A stretch of DNA of 64,000 bases from Enchytraeus crypticus (taxonomy: Eukaryota; Annelida; Clitellata; Enchytraeida; Enchytraeidae). Position numbers and translations under genes: made by a program. The first letter of the stretch is position 1; every line of letters begins with the position of its first letter. Of the stretch, positions 1 through 45,900 are shown one piece after another. Location of the stretch: NCBI GenBank assembly GCA_905160935.1, contig CAJHZI010000656.1, positions 339,001-403,000 of the forward strand, read 5' to 3'. The notes under the pieces were generated by a model that was given only the letters and a program-made list of their open reading frames with translations, searched no databases and was not told where the DNA came from.

Positions 1-32799
<32,799 letters not shown>

Positions 32800-33059
32800 C
32801 ACTATTGAAGTTAATGTTGTCGTTGTCGTTTGATGAGAAATTGGGGGTGATTCTATCTCCAATGCCTCTAAAGAAAGATTGAACGAAAATAGTGTGAGTG
32901 GCTTGTGAGCTGTACAGCTGTAGCTGGACTTTTTAAACTTGAGCACTTTGTTATATACGGTAGCCTGCGCTAAATCTATCTCTTTTTAGTCAAACCTACA
33001 GTATAGCTTGGTCCTCTAAGAGTTTATTAAGCGATTCAAAGTTATATCTAGATGTGGCT

Positions 33060-33200
33060 ATGTGGCTGGAGCCAGTGGCGACGTCGGTAAGATACTCGAC
33101 CGCGGATCAATATGTGCGGGGTTCAAATCCTGGGCTCGCCCGTCACTGACATCGCTTTCGAATGAAAAACTGACGTTAACCTTAGCTTTACCGGCTTTCA
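33060..33200 (+). mobile_element. SINE1 (tRNA-like), reference copy
   Basis: GCTGGAGCCAGTGGCGACG, GGGGTTCAAATCCTGGGC, CGTCACTGACATCGCTTTCG and tail GACGTTAACCTTAGC. Probably within the DHX16 3' UTR. Confidence 0.75.
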
Positions 33201-33376
33201 AATAAGTGAACTTAAAATGGAAAGATCCTGTCTTAGTTTAGGGTTTTAGCAGGTCTAATATTAGGCAAAGTTTGGCTCATAAGAATATTGAGATCAGTGG
33301 CAGCATCTTCAGTTCTCGTTTACCCTCACTCTCAGGCTTATTTCTGTATATTTCTTTGACTCACATTGATCATTGG

Positions 33377-33382
33377 AATAAA
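33377..33382 (+). promoter_or_regulatory. Candidate poly(A) signal for DHX16
   Basis: First AATAAA on the plus strand after the DHX16 stop, 578 bases downstream. No clear downstream element was checked. Confidence 0.35.
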
Positions 33383-33911
33383 TTCGAAGTATTACGTTTA
33401 ACAGACATGTATATATAATGTGTTGAGCAGTATTTCATGAGGGAATGCGATCTGGCTGTTGTTGGGCGATGTAACTAACGTCAAATCTCATAGAGTCATC
33501 GATTGCTATTTTTAGTATTGAGAAGAAATGATGATAGGCTAAGAATATAATAAATTATTTAATTTCTCTTCGATGTGCAACGTCTATATAGAGAGTTCCA
33601 TATCTTGAAGAGAAGAAAAAAGAATATTGAATATTTGCATTAACTTGATATTGACTGTATCGTAGAGATGACAGTGGAGTTCTGATAAATGAACAGTGCT
33701 GTGATAGATGCGTCTTAGTAGATGACGTAGATTTTGAACGAGTGTCATAAATACCATACGCTTTATACTATGATAGTATACACGAATGCATGAATAAACT
33801 ATATAACTTATGGTGTTGTAGTTAACAGCGTGCACAATATGTGCACATTATGAATATGTGTGCGTCATCTGTGTGTGAACATTATCATTAATTGTTCATC
33901 AAGATTTCTTA

Positions 33912-34354
33912 TCAGTATGTTCGCATTGTTACTTTAACAAATATGTTTGCTTTAGGAAGCGGTGGAGCGTTGTATGATTGTGTATTGACAGCGCATGGGC
34001 GGCTTTTTTCCAGTATTGCGCATTCGCGATCTTTTCCACTTTTTGCTTGATTCACCCAAGCTCTGCAGTAGACCTGATCATCTGGAGGTGTGGTAGAAGA
34101 GCTATTCCATCTCTCAGTCCAGATCCACTGAGCCTGAGAGCTTATATACGGACGCGCCCTCCACTCGCAGAGTCCCAAGCTGTCTCCGTTGAGTCCTATG
34201 ACAAAGGCTTGTGGCCAGGTGGAGTCGTTGTAGCTGAGAGTCATCCAGTCTGAGCCCGGGTAGACTGAGGTACATTTCCAGCTGCTTCCTGAGAGCAGTT
34301 CATCCGAGCCTATAGACGCTATGATGCCTCGACACAGCCCGTCGCTGCTTGTGC
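33912..34354 (-). CDS. Lectin-like module, second half, and C-terminus
   Basis: Reads SSDGLCRGIIASIGSDELL, SGSSWKC, STWPQAFVIGLNGDS, ISSQAQWIWTE and DDQVYCRAW, then a 50-residue tail to TGA. The acceptor (GGAAG) lacks a good pyrimidine tract, so the 5' edge is less sure. ATTAAA at 33563-33558 (minus strand) is a possible poly(A) signal. Confidence 0.6.
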
Positions 34355-34837
34355 CTTCCGTAGTATAATCAAATTTACTAATTATTCTAATATTGAATTG
34401 ACATTTATAATTGAAACGCGGATAGGGATTTTAAAATCCTGCGTACTTCACATATAGGCTATGCGTAAAAGCAGCATCACATAAGCATCTCACATAAACA
34501 GATAATCATAATGAATCCAAAAATGTCGTAGAAGACTAAAGCTCTAAGAAACCAACTCCAGAAAGGGTATTCGGTTAGTGAGCGTCTAAGCTCCCGAAAT
34601 TGCTACAAAATTTAAACGAATGGAAAAATGTGGGGATTGACTGATGATATGGTGTGGAACAGAGACGATTGGAGAAGGTCTGTTGGTATACCGACCCTGG
34701 TTAAACTGGGATTGACAGGAAGAAGATGATGATGATTATGTTAATGCGACATACAAACCAAATATCGTTAGCGAGCCTTATTTTATTCTACTTATTTTTC
34801 AATTATCTTAATAATTGATTTCTCTTTCTCTCTCTTG

Positions 34838-34909
<72 letters not shown>

Positions 34910-37900
34910 GCCACATCCATATCATTGCATCCACTTCAATGATCTACTTTCAACAATATATAATTATGATAAAGTTTTAAATTTTTAACACATTCTATCA
35001 TTCGCGCGCCATATGCAACAAAGCCATTAATAAAGTCTAATACTTATATTACTTACGTTTGGGTCACAAGTTTGTCATTAATAGTCGCAATATAAATCTA
35101 CTATTTTTATTGTCATTAATTGGATAGCTTTTATAATGTCTTTAGAAAGAGGTCAGCGAATTTGTATTGTGAATTCATAATAAATAAAATAAAATAAAAC
35201 AAATGTAATGTAAGTGTATGTTTAAAAATATCATTTTTAAATATTTTCTATCGTACATTTTTATCTCCCTAGGGGTTTTTGTTTATTAATAAAAATAGTA
35301 GGCCTAATTTAGGAAATTTTGTTGTCAACAAAAAGTATGTAGTCAGTAGAATAGGTATATTTAGATTCTACTGCTGCTATAGCATATGCTGCCGTTGTAG
35401 CATATATTGCTGCTGTGGCAAATGCTGCCGCTGCAGGCTAATTGTGAAAACTGTAAGCACTTTCTTTACAACTTCCTCAAGTTGAAAATTACTTTTAAAA
35501 TACTTCGGTAGGCCTAGCATATAGAATCTTTCTCTATTGTTGGTAAATATAAATAATTATTCCAATATCTCCTTTAGTTGCTTCCAATTTTTGAGGACAG
35601 CCTATACATTCCATCAAATTAGAGCTCACATAACCTTTTAAATGGATCATATGTCTGTTTAGTCAATAATAATACATCTACCGGTAGATGTATAATACAT
35701 TCAGTATAATACATCTACCGGTAGATGTATTACACATTCAGTATAATACATTTAGTTTAATTCATCTACCGATAGGCCTACTATTGCGTCCAAGATCCAC
35801 TCCCAAGAAAATCGAATCGTCAGAGTTTCTGCTCCTTGGGATGGGATATTAAAAAAATGTCATGACGTTTTCTGATACCACACTAAAATATTTAGAAATA
35901 AGATTTCACCCATGACAGCGATGAGCATAGCACTGGAGGGGAGGGGTATCTGAGAGGTCTCAGGCGACCCCACACTGAACTGAGCGGTGTCGTCCTGTGT
36001 CCCATCAATGTACAGCCTGAACATAGAGTTAACCGCCATCGATAGATTCCTCACTGGTTCTGTACACCAAATAACAACATAGACAATTGTAAAGAGTATT
36101 GCTCACGTTTACGAAAGAGTGGAAAATTATATGAAAACAATACCAAGATAATTTCAAAGTGCGATGCCCACGTTTACGAAAGAGGGGAACACTATATGAA
36201 AACAATACCAATTTGAAGGTGTTATCAGCATGCAATTCATCATCACCATCCTCCCTTGAATCCCAGTTTAACTAGGGTCGGGATACGAATAGACTGTCTC
36301 AAATCCTGTCTGTCCTACATCATATCATCAGTCAATCCCCAATTTGAGACTTTCCATTCGATTATATTTTAAATTGGCATGCCATTCAAAGCTTTAAATT
36401 CAATGTATATCCATGCAGGAAAGCTTTCAGAGTTGGAATTTTTATCAATGTATGATTCCGTCGAAAAGATAATTATTTTTCTTATATGAAATATATATTT
36501 TATATTAATACAGAAGAGATACCTTAACGAGCACGTGCAAAAAGCGACGAAATAATACAGTTTGCGTATTGCGTAGATGGAGTACGAATTTTTGTTCGAA
36601 AACTGCTTACGTTTAAACAACAACAACAGAATTAGAGTGCTACTGTCGTCATGGTGACAACATTGAGCACTATGGTACCAAACCCAATCCGATGAGCAGA
36701 GCTTGAGGTCCAAAACGATGCAAGCCAAAATCCGAGAAGTCAGTCCGAAGAAGGGTACTAGTGGAATGGAGGTTTACGTGTTGGTCTTAGCTCCTGTGCA
36801 ATATTTGAATAGGAGAGGACAAAGAGAAAAGTCTTCAACCGTCTATGAAAGTGGAAGAAAGAGAATTCCAGATCTGAGGACCAGTGTGCTGGAAGGAGCG
36901 CTTGGAGAGCTTACTGCGAGAAAGGATGATAGGTTGCTGTAGAGTAATTAACTTAGAGGACCTAGTAGATGACTGCATAGAGGAAGGCTGTTTCACTTGT
37001 AATAAGTGGGACATATAAACTTTGCGCGGGGTAGTGATAGACTTGAATGTCAGAGAAGCGGCCTTGTAAACAATGCGTTTTCTGACTTTGAGCCAGTGCA
37101 GATACTTCAAGAGAGGAGTCACGTGGGATTGTTTAGAGCGGCAGAAGACTGCACATGCGAGGGAATTCTGAATGAACTACAATCTCACCGCTTGAGAGAT
37201 TCAAAAACAAGGAGTTACAATATTCCAGCTTGGATTGCACGACAGCAGCACCGATGGTAGAAGCGGTCTTATGGGTAAGATATGGTATACAACGCAGATA
37301 TACTATATACGAGGTAGATCTCTGATGTGGAAGTAGCAAGCCTGTGAAGTTTTGGTGATGTGATCGTGGAATATGCTAAACATGAGACTGACTTACCATC
37401 TGGGTACGCCGAACATGGCACTTCAATGTCCACGGGTCGTGTTTTTCCTGTTCGATAAATATGTGATATTAAATATCAATACATCTGTGCATATAAATAT
37501 GGACAGAGGTTAAAAGGTACAATAGAACTTAGCACTCTTAAATTTCGTTAACTTATTCAGATTAGTAGGCTAAATGTTGTCATAATATACTGTACATACA
37601 TGCATTTATAATTTTACTACATGTATTATAATATATAGTACAAATACAACAATGTCGTAAAGAATATTATCTAAATATATTAGTTTAATATTTCATAAAG
37701 GTTTAATACATAATATCGTTGATCGAAATATGCTTTGTTTTTAAAGTATAGTGTAAATTTAACATTCTCCCATGTTTTGTCAAAGGACAGGTCCAATTAA
37801 TTTGTACTTTTTATCATTTCCCCATCATACACTGGGCTTTTATAACGAGGTAAATATATCGGAGATACTATACAACATAAACGTAAAATTTAGTGTAAGC

Positions 37901-40900
37901 TTATTACTGAGCGGACTTGCAGATTGGATTACATGAATTACGCTACCATTTTGACTGTTGCAAATTGTTCTCATAATACATTTACATTTTATTGCAACCG
38001 CAATCAAATTTAAATGTAGACTTGCTATTCAGTTAGAGAGCCAGTGTTTTAACGATTTGTGTTAAGTGATGGACCTCAAGGAAGGAAGATATCAGGAAAT
38101 TAAAGGCATTGGAAATGTGGATATGGAGAAGAATGGAAAGGATTAGATGGACTCAAAAGTTTACAAATGAGGAATTTCTGCAGGGAGAGTGTTGATACAG
38201 ATAGACAGTTGATAAATGAATTAAGAAATAGGAAGAGGAGCTGGATAGGACACATTCTAAGGGGGAAGTCTACTAAAATAGGTCCATAGAAGGAAGAACG
38301 GAAGGAAATAGAGGCAGAGGCAGACCGAAATTAGGAATGTTAGATGACTTAAAGGTACTCACATGTGGACATGAACGGGTAAGCAGAAGACAGAGAATAA
38401 TGAATGCGTTACTTATTATGGACCTGCCAGTAGTAATGCACTAAGAGAGATATGTTAAGTTTACCTTATGCCGACGTTTTGTGAAATGCATGTTATATCA
38501 TTGCATAAAGTGTAGCCAAAATTATATCCATGTAGTCATCCGTGATGAAATGCAGCACTTCCGATATTACTTGACACATTCTTGAATTGTTAGATAATGT
38601 AGTTAATTATCCATTTGCCGGTTTTCTTTATGCCAGAGATTTTACTCACTGAACATTTTGGTAAATATTTTTATAGTTCCAAGTGAGGTCAGTTCACCTC
38701 ACGTTCAGTCATTCAAAATGTGATGAATAGTATCCGAATAACTCTCTGGAAGCTAAACTATTTAAATGTACTTACAGTAGCAAATACAAAGGTTAAAAAT
38801 CTAATACTTAAAATCCTCACTGACACTCCCTATGTGATGCAGAAAAACAGGCGTTAAATTTAGCTAGAAGCTTTAAAATTAGTAAGAGAATGCCTTTGTA
38901 GCCTAGTGACCTATCGTGTTCATCTTTATTAGCTTACAGATTTTCTTTAAAAATGGTCGTAGTTAATTAATCTAATCAATACAAAATGAGTGCAGAAAAT
39001 TGTTACCCGTAGATTTAGCCTTTGTACAATCCAGCTCAATGTCTAACCTCTTTGAAGCCTCTCCTGAACAAAGAGGAATAGTTAATACAAAATGTAATAT
39101 CGCATAACATATTTTAAATTTATATTCTCCAATTATCGGTCCTATATACAAACGTTTAACCCTGAAGCATACTGCATATAAAAGCTGGTAAAGCTAATGT
39201 TAACGTCAGTTTCTTCACTCGAAAGTGATGTCAGTGACGGGAGAGTCCAGGATTTGAACCCCGCACATACTGATCCGCGGTCGAATAGCGGTCCGACATT
39301 GCCACTAGCGAATAGATCATTAAGAAATACTATCAGCTTGTAAATAGGTCTGACACACAACCATCCTTCTATTGTAACCTGACAGGTAAAATTTCAAAAA
39401 GCTAAGTTAGTCCTCTGAGATCCTGTCTGTTGTAGCCTAATAGCTGACATTTTTTCTGAATCGAATATTTAAGTAGGGGCCTACATTTGAGTCGACGGTA
39501 GTCATAAAATAGAAATAAAATCATAGCAGTTGGGATATCGTTCGGTGAAGAAATGGGATACTCCCAATATATGACTAAGGTATCTCTATTGTTGAATGAC
39601 TCATATTATTTGGCGTAATGAATTAAGAATCTTCAACAATAAATCGAGATTAAAGAATAATCATTTTATGTCTTAAAAATTTTATTTTAACATAATGCGG
39701 AAAATAACTCTTCGTTAGATGAAAATCAAACTCCTTATAAAACTCTATTCTAAGACTCGCTAGTTATACTTGCTACCATTGTCCAAAATATGCATTGTGT
39801 GCAGACACTTGTGCATTAGAAGGCCGCTCGGTGCCATTTGGCATTTGTTATAGATCTATTTGATTTGTCCATATCCAATCAATTTAATTAATTGATTTCC
39901 AATTCAAGTTCCCTTTATTTAAGTTTATTTTTTAGGAAAATTTATCGATGACCTAATTAATGAGAATAACTGACCAATAGATTTTTTGCTAATGGTCAAA
40001 CATACTTGAAAAGAGTTTAAAGAAATTCAAGCAGAAAATTGTTGCATTTTCTGCATTCAATATTAGGCCCTAATCAATTGTATTTTTAATATATATGTTA
40101 TTAATACATAACATTTTGTTCAAATTATAAATTCACATAATTTTTCATAATTCTAATAATTTTTCAGAATTCTAATTTTCCAGAAGATACATAGAAGAAT
40201 GTATTAACGCAAAACCTTTATCAAAATATTCAATAGGAATCATCCAGGAAGTCATTGTAAAGGTGCTGTACGTCCGGATCCCGAGATTATTAACTGGATA
40301 CATGGACGGTATTGAATAATTGACAAACTGATTAACTCCAACGTTTTGTCCATATCCGATTTGTAAATTTTTGTTCACCCATGAAATCCAGAACCAGACA
40401 AATCTCGCAGGATCTATGGGTGAAAGCGTTATCTCATATTCATTCATTCCATAGATTTCCAATCTGCACATAGAGCAAAATTTGTGTACTATAATAAAAC
40501 AACTTCAAGCAACTATTGGGCTTGCATCTACTATGACAAATATAATGGCAATGATAGGAATTATCAAGCATAGGCCTCTGGACATAGAAGTTAATTAAGC
40601 GCATACTGAGCTACGCTGTAGACCAGTACGCTCAGAAATTAAAACTCTATCACAGAATAAATTTTGAAACTTAATTTAACGTGCTATAAACCATCATGTG
40701 AGATATCAAGTAACCTTGATTTTAAGCGTAGTAAAATAAGACTTAGATACATACAATATAAATTTTAAAAGAAGACCAAATATAAAGCATATAATAAATT
40801 ATTTTTATAATGCATATAGTATTAAATTTTAAATCTCCTGTATTGTGTCCGAACCACTAAACAACAGTAAACTACATGTGTCGTAAAACGCGACTGAGCA

Positions 40901-42943
40901 AGAATTGAAGAAGATAACGGGAAAACCATCTCAAAAGCCATATTAGTCCTAGGCTACTTTTAGGTTTGGATAAGACATAATTTCTTATGAAGGGATTAAT
41001 TAATCGACGGAGCGTTCTTTAGGAAATCTGACAATCTGACAACAGAATGTTAATAGGAATATGTACTTTGAACCTGCCACATGTCAAAACACTACAGAGC
41101 GACACAAAGAAAGAGAATATCATTTAGCTCTTAGTCCAGCGCACTTACTCCTTGCAACTCTACCTAGGCAGAGTCTCATTTAAGAAAATTCCTCTTGGAA
41201 GTGCAAGCGGTGTTTATTGGGGCAGACTGACCCTCGGATTGAAGGAATTTGGCTCTAGTTAACATGTTAAACCAGGCTATTTACTCAGGCTTGCACTGAA
41301 ACTACCAATATCACGAGCTCACATAGATATCATAGTTTAGTGGCAGGTCAATGGGTCTCTAATTCCTTATTAGCCTATCGTCTTCTTCAGTGCACTGCCA
41401 AGTGTCAGGTTCAAGGTACATATTCATACTCAAAGTCTGTTTTCACGCTCCATAAGAGCATTCCTTAGATCTTATCTTATCTTACATTTATCTTTGTAAA
41501 CATAGTAAATCCTTTCACAAAGTCTATGCCTTATCCATACCTTATGTAGCCTATAGCTTGGGAAAAATATAGCTTCTGAGGTGGTTTCGTTGCCTTCCTC
41601 AGTTAGGTGGATTAATTACCATTTAATCCTGGAGAAAATATTTCATGATGAGGTGGGTCCCCTCTTGCCATCCTCAGCTCCTGCCTTTAGTCGCCTCTTA
41701 CGTATACGGAGCAGATTGTTTGCGGTCGCCCAATTCTGCAGTAGTCCAACCACACCCGAGCACAACACGGGGAATTCCATTTTATTAGCCTATAGCTTGA
41801 GTAGAATATGACTTCCAAGATGGCGTCCCATTGCCTTTCTCAGTTCTTGCTAATTCGCCTCTTACGACACACGCAGTTAACGCATCTATTCTTTAGCGTC
41901 CGGACACAACAAACCATCCATCTACGCAAAGTAATCCAACTATTTTTGGCATACATGCGCATATACGTTCCCGTAGAGAGTTATGTGTATTTTAATCGAT
42001 TCGGTAGGAAATGTGCAGTATCTGTAGCAAGTATACAAGTATTATTTTGTATAGTTCAATGCTCGGAAAATAAATAAAAGCTAATGTTAACGTCAGTTTC
42101 CTCACTCGGAAGCGACGTCAGTGACAGGCGAGTCCAGGATTTGAACCCCGCACATACTGATCCACGGTCGACTATTTTACCGACATCGCCAAATATGGAG
42201 ATATCTTACCCAATCGAAAATAGTCTGACTACATAGCACAATATTTGAATACTGAAATTTAACTTTCCCTACGCATATGGTATATCGATATCACTAAATT
42301 GGTTCTCCAAATGAACGTCATGCGCTGAATATTATCATTAACTATGCAATATGCAGCGGTTTTAACAGAACGAATGTAACGCACTTACCTAATCCAGACT
42401 TTTTGATTACTTAACCCGCCCAGTACTATTTCTACCACACCGGTAGATATGTTGGTCGGATCATTGATCAGATCAAAGATGACTGTTCCTATTGCACGCA
42501 CGGCAAAGGTCAGGGACGTTCTTCCAGTGAGATTGACATTGATGATCTCCAGAGCGGGAGGATTGGGCGTCATGAAGCATCGATCTAAGCAGCATAAAGG
42601 GCATTATGCTGATTTTATTTGGATATTTGGCAGAGAATTTAGTAAGTCGGAACTATGTCCAAATGTCAGTAGGTGAGGGTTCAAATCTAGGGCTCGCCAC
42701 GTCACTGACACAATTTATACATGTAGACAATTAACTTGGCGTTAACGTAGAATTATAGTTCAATTAATTTTCATAATGCACATGTATACTTATAACGAAT
42801 ATGCGAGCTTAACAAGGAAATGAATTTATCTTTGTAAACATAGAAAATTGATTTTTATCACTCAGGAATTAAATTAATTGCAAGTTTTCTTTTACAAAGA
42901 CAATGAGTTATATTGAACTTCATATGGGCAAGGTTTAACGCAT

Positions 42944-42988
<45 letters not shown>

Positions 42989-45900
42989 TAACAGTAGTAG
43001 TAATAATAATAACAATAATAATAATAATAATAATAATCTCTCTTAGTGCACTGCCTACTGGCAGGTCCATGGTATATAACGTCTCCACTCTTCTGTGTCT
43101 TCCGCTTTTCTTTTCATTTCCACATATGCGTGGGTCTTTAAATCATCTAACATACCTAATCTCGTCCTGCCCCTGCCTCTTTTTTCTTTCATTCTACTTT
43201 AATAATAATTGTAAGTACATGTATATACTCGCTGCTTTATGCAACATGCTACAGCAGCGCTGTAAGTGCAATTAATTGTATGCTCGATCGAATAGAAAAG
43301 TTTTAGTTTCTTCTGGAAGCTATAAAGGGATAGATCAGTCTTCCGCAGACTGACGGGAAGATTACTCCAAACAGTTGGTACAGATATGTAGTATGCCCTG
43401 TCACCCATCTTTGTTCTAGCCCGTGGAAAGCAGAGAATACCAGATTCAGCAGATCTCCGGCTCTTGTTCCCCTCCAACGTAGAAATTGGCGTGCAAGTAT
43501 CACTTAGATATAGAGGAGCTTGATTATGTAGACTTTTGTAAACAAAGGACCAAGTCTTATATTCACTTCCTTGAGGTATTGGTCTTCTTCTTAGTGCACT
43601 GCCTACTGGCAGGTCCATGGTACAAAACGCCTCCACTTTTCTCTGTCTTCCGCCTTCCTCTTCCTTTCCACATATGAGTGGGTCTTTAAATTATCTAACA
43701 TACCTAATCTCGGCCTGCCCCTGCCTCTTTTTCCTTCCATTCTACCTTCTATGACCTCTTTTAATATACCTTCCCCCTTAGAATGTGTCCTATCCATTTC
43801 TTCTTCCTATTTCTTAATACATTTATCAACTGTATATCTGTGCCAACTCTCTCCAGGACTTCCTCGTTTGTAACCTTTTGAGTCCAGCTAATTCTCTCCA
43901 TTCTTCTCCAAATCCACATTTCAATGCCTCCAATTTCATAATATCTTCCTTTCTTAAGGTCCATGTTTCACATCAATGCAATAGCATGGTCCAAACCAAA
44001 GTTTTCACTATCTTTATCTTTGTGTCTTTCTTTAGACTTTTTGTTAATAGTTCTTTTCTACTACCAAAGGCCGCTTTTGCTTGTGCAATCCTACTGCATA
44101 TTTCTGTCGCACTTTTCCCATCATCGGTTATACTATGACCCAAATATTTGAAACTCCTTACCTGTTTCAATTTCGTACCATTTATTGTGATGCTAACTTC
44201 ACCTTTATTATTGGACACTCTCATAACCTTGGTCTTTTTTATATTAATCTTCATGCCATATCTTAGGGCCGTATCATTCAGCCTAACCATTATCTTCTGC
44301 TATCCAATCTCGCTGCCCGCTACCATTCCTTGGTCATCTGCAAATCGTACATCTTGTAACAAATTCCCTCCTACTTTATTCCTTCTTCCAAGTCTTCCAT
44401 GGCTTCCTCCATCATTGCCTCAGTGTAAATGTTAAACAGCAGCGGCGAAATGCTACAACCTTGTCTTACTCCACGTCCTATTTCACCTTCTTCTGAGTAT
44501 TCTTTTTGGATTTTGATTACTGCTCTTTGATTCTTGTACAAGTTCAAAATTAGTCTTCTATCTCTCCAGTCAATTCCTATTCTTTTTAAGATATTCATCA
44601 TCGTTATCCAATCAATCCTGTCAAAGGCCTTCTCGAAGTCTACCAAGCATACAAAAACATCATTACCATATTCTAAGCTTCTTTCGCAAAGAACCCGCAT
44701 TACTTCGATTGCTTCTCTTGTGCCGCATCCTTTCCTAAAACTAAATTGTGTCTTGCTCAGTATCATCTCTGCTTTCGACTGAATGCGATTATTTACCATC
44801 TTTAATAAGATCTTCGATGCATGAGGTATTAAGCTGATTGTTCTGTATTCCGAACACTCCACTATAGGTATTGGTAGCCAGTGTAATTCACAAGAGGTAT
44901 TGGTAGCAGTGTAATTCACGCAGAACCGGTGTGATGAGGTCATATTTTCTTCTTCCGGATACGAGACGTGCAGCAGCATTTTGAATTCTTTGTAGTTTGC
45001 TTGTATTTATTGAACCTTGCAAAAAAACCATTGAGCAGACTGCTACAATAATCAAGCCTGTTACTGGCCTGAAGCAGGCATAGTTAGGGCTTGTGGTAGG
45101 GCTCTTGGTAGGGCCTGTGCGTAATAAATTAAGTTAAGCAGCGTAGAGTCCCGTTAATATTTGGATGGGAAACCAGAATTATTAAATAAATTATCTACCT
45201 GGAATTTCCGAGAGTTAACATCATTAACTAAAAGCTCAAGTTGCTGGAAGATTATTTTAAATCCGCGCTAGCTGCAGTCAGAGCTGTAAAAGCGCTAAAA
45301 AATATAATCTTGTAGGAAGAAGAAGGCAACAAAACTTACAGAAAAAGTAGTTTTAACATTAAACTTAATAATAACGTTCGTTATGCCATCATAAGTTACA
45401 GTAAGTTTCTAAAAAGTACAGTGTACATGTAAGCTGACTTGACAAGCTATCACAGAAAGTAACAGTCTTCATGTTCTATTACTCTACCTTTATTAAAGAT
45501 TTCTACAATTATTATGCCTTCCCCGTGTTGTGTCCGGGTTCTCCACGTTGTGTCCGGGTGTTTGAAGACTAGGCCAACCGGTGACTGAACGTGTCGTATA
45601 AAGCGACACTAAGATCCAAACCATCGTCAGAAAGGGTATTTGGTTGGTCTAGGTTCCAGAAATTTTAACCAAAATTTTCTCAAACGAATTTTCTAAAACG
45701 GTTTTATATGGTATGGTATGGAGAGGAATAGAGAAAGTCTATTTGTATCTCGACCCTAGTTAAACTGGGACTAAAAGGAAGATGGTGATGATATGATGAA
45801 TGAGAATTTTTATGAATAAGTAGTAACTGTATAAAGAGATATAAAGCTACTAACGTGGAAATTCTGTTCCCTTAAAGACAATTATTTGGGTGCTCAAAAC

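Larger units (their letters stand above)
42947..45062 (-). mobile_element. L2/CR1-like LINE (third subfamily) with (AAT)n tail and two insertions
   Basis: Minus strand: RIQNAAARLVSGRRKYDLI, TPVLRELHWLPI, SEYKTWSFVYKSLHNQ, RAYYISVPTVWSNLPVSL and a 3' tail of AAT units at 42947-43037. RTE-like sequences interrupt it at 43038-43197 (in the tail) and 43584-44865 (in the coding part). A 29-base piece of coding sequence (GTGAATTACACTG..) is duplicated next to the larger insertion. Confidence 0.85.
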
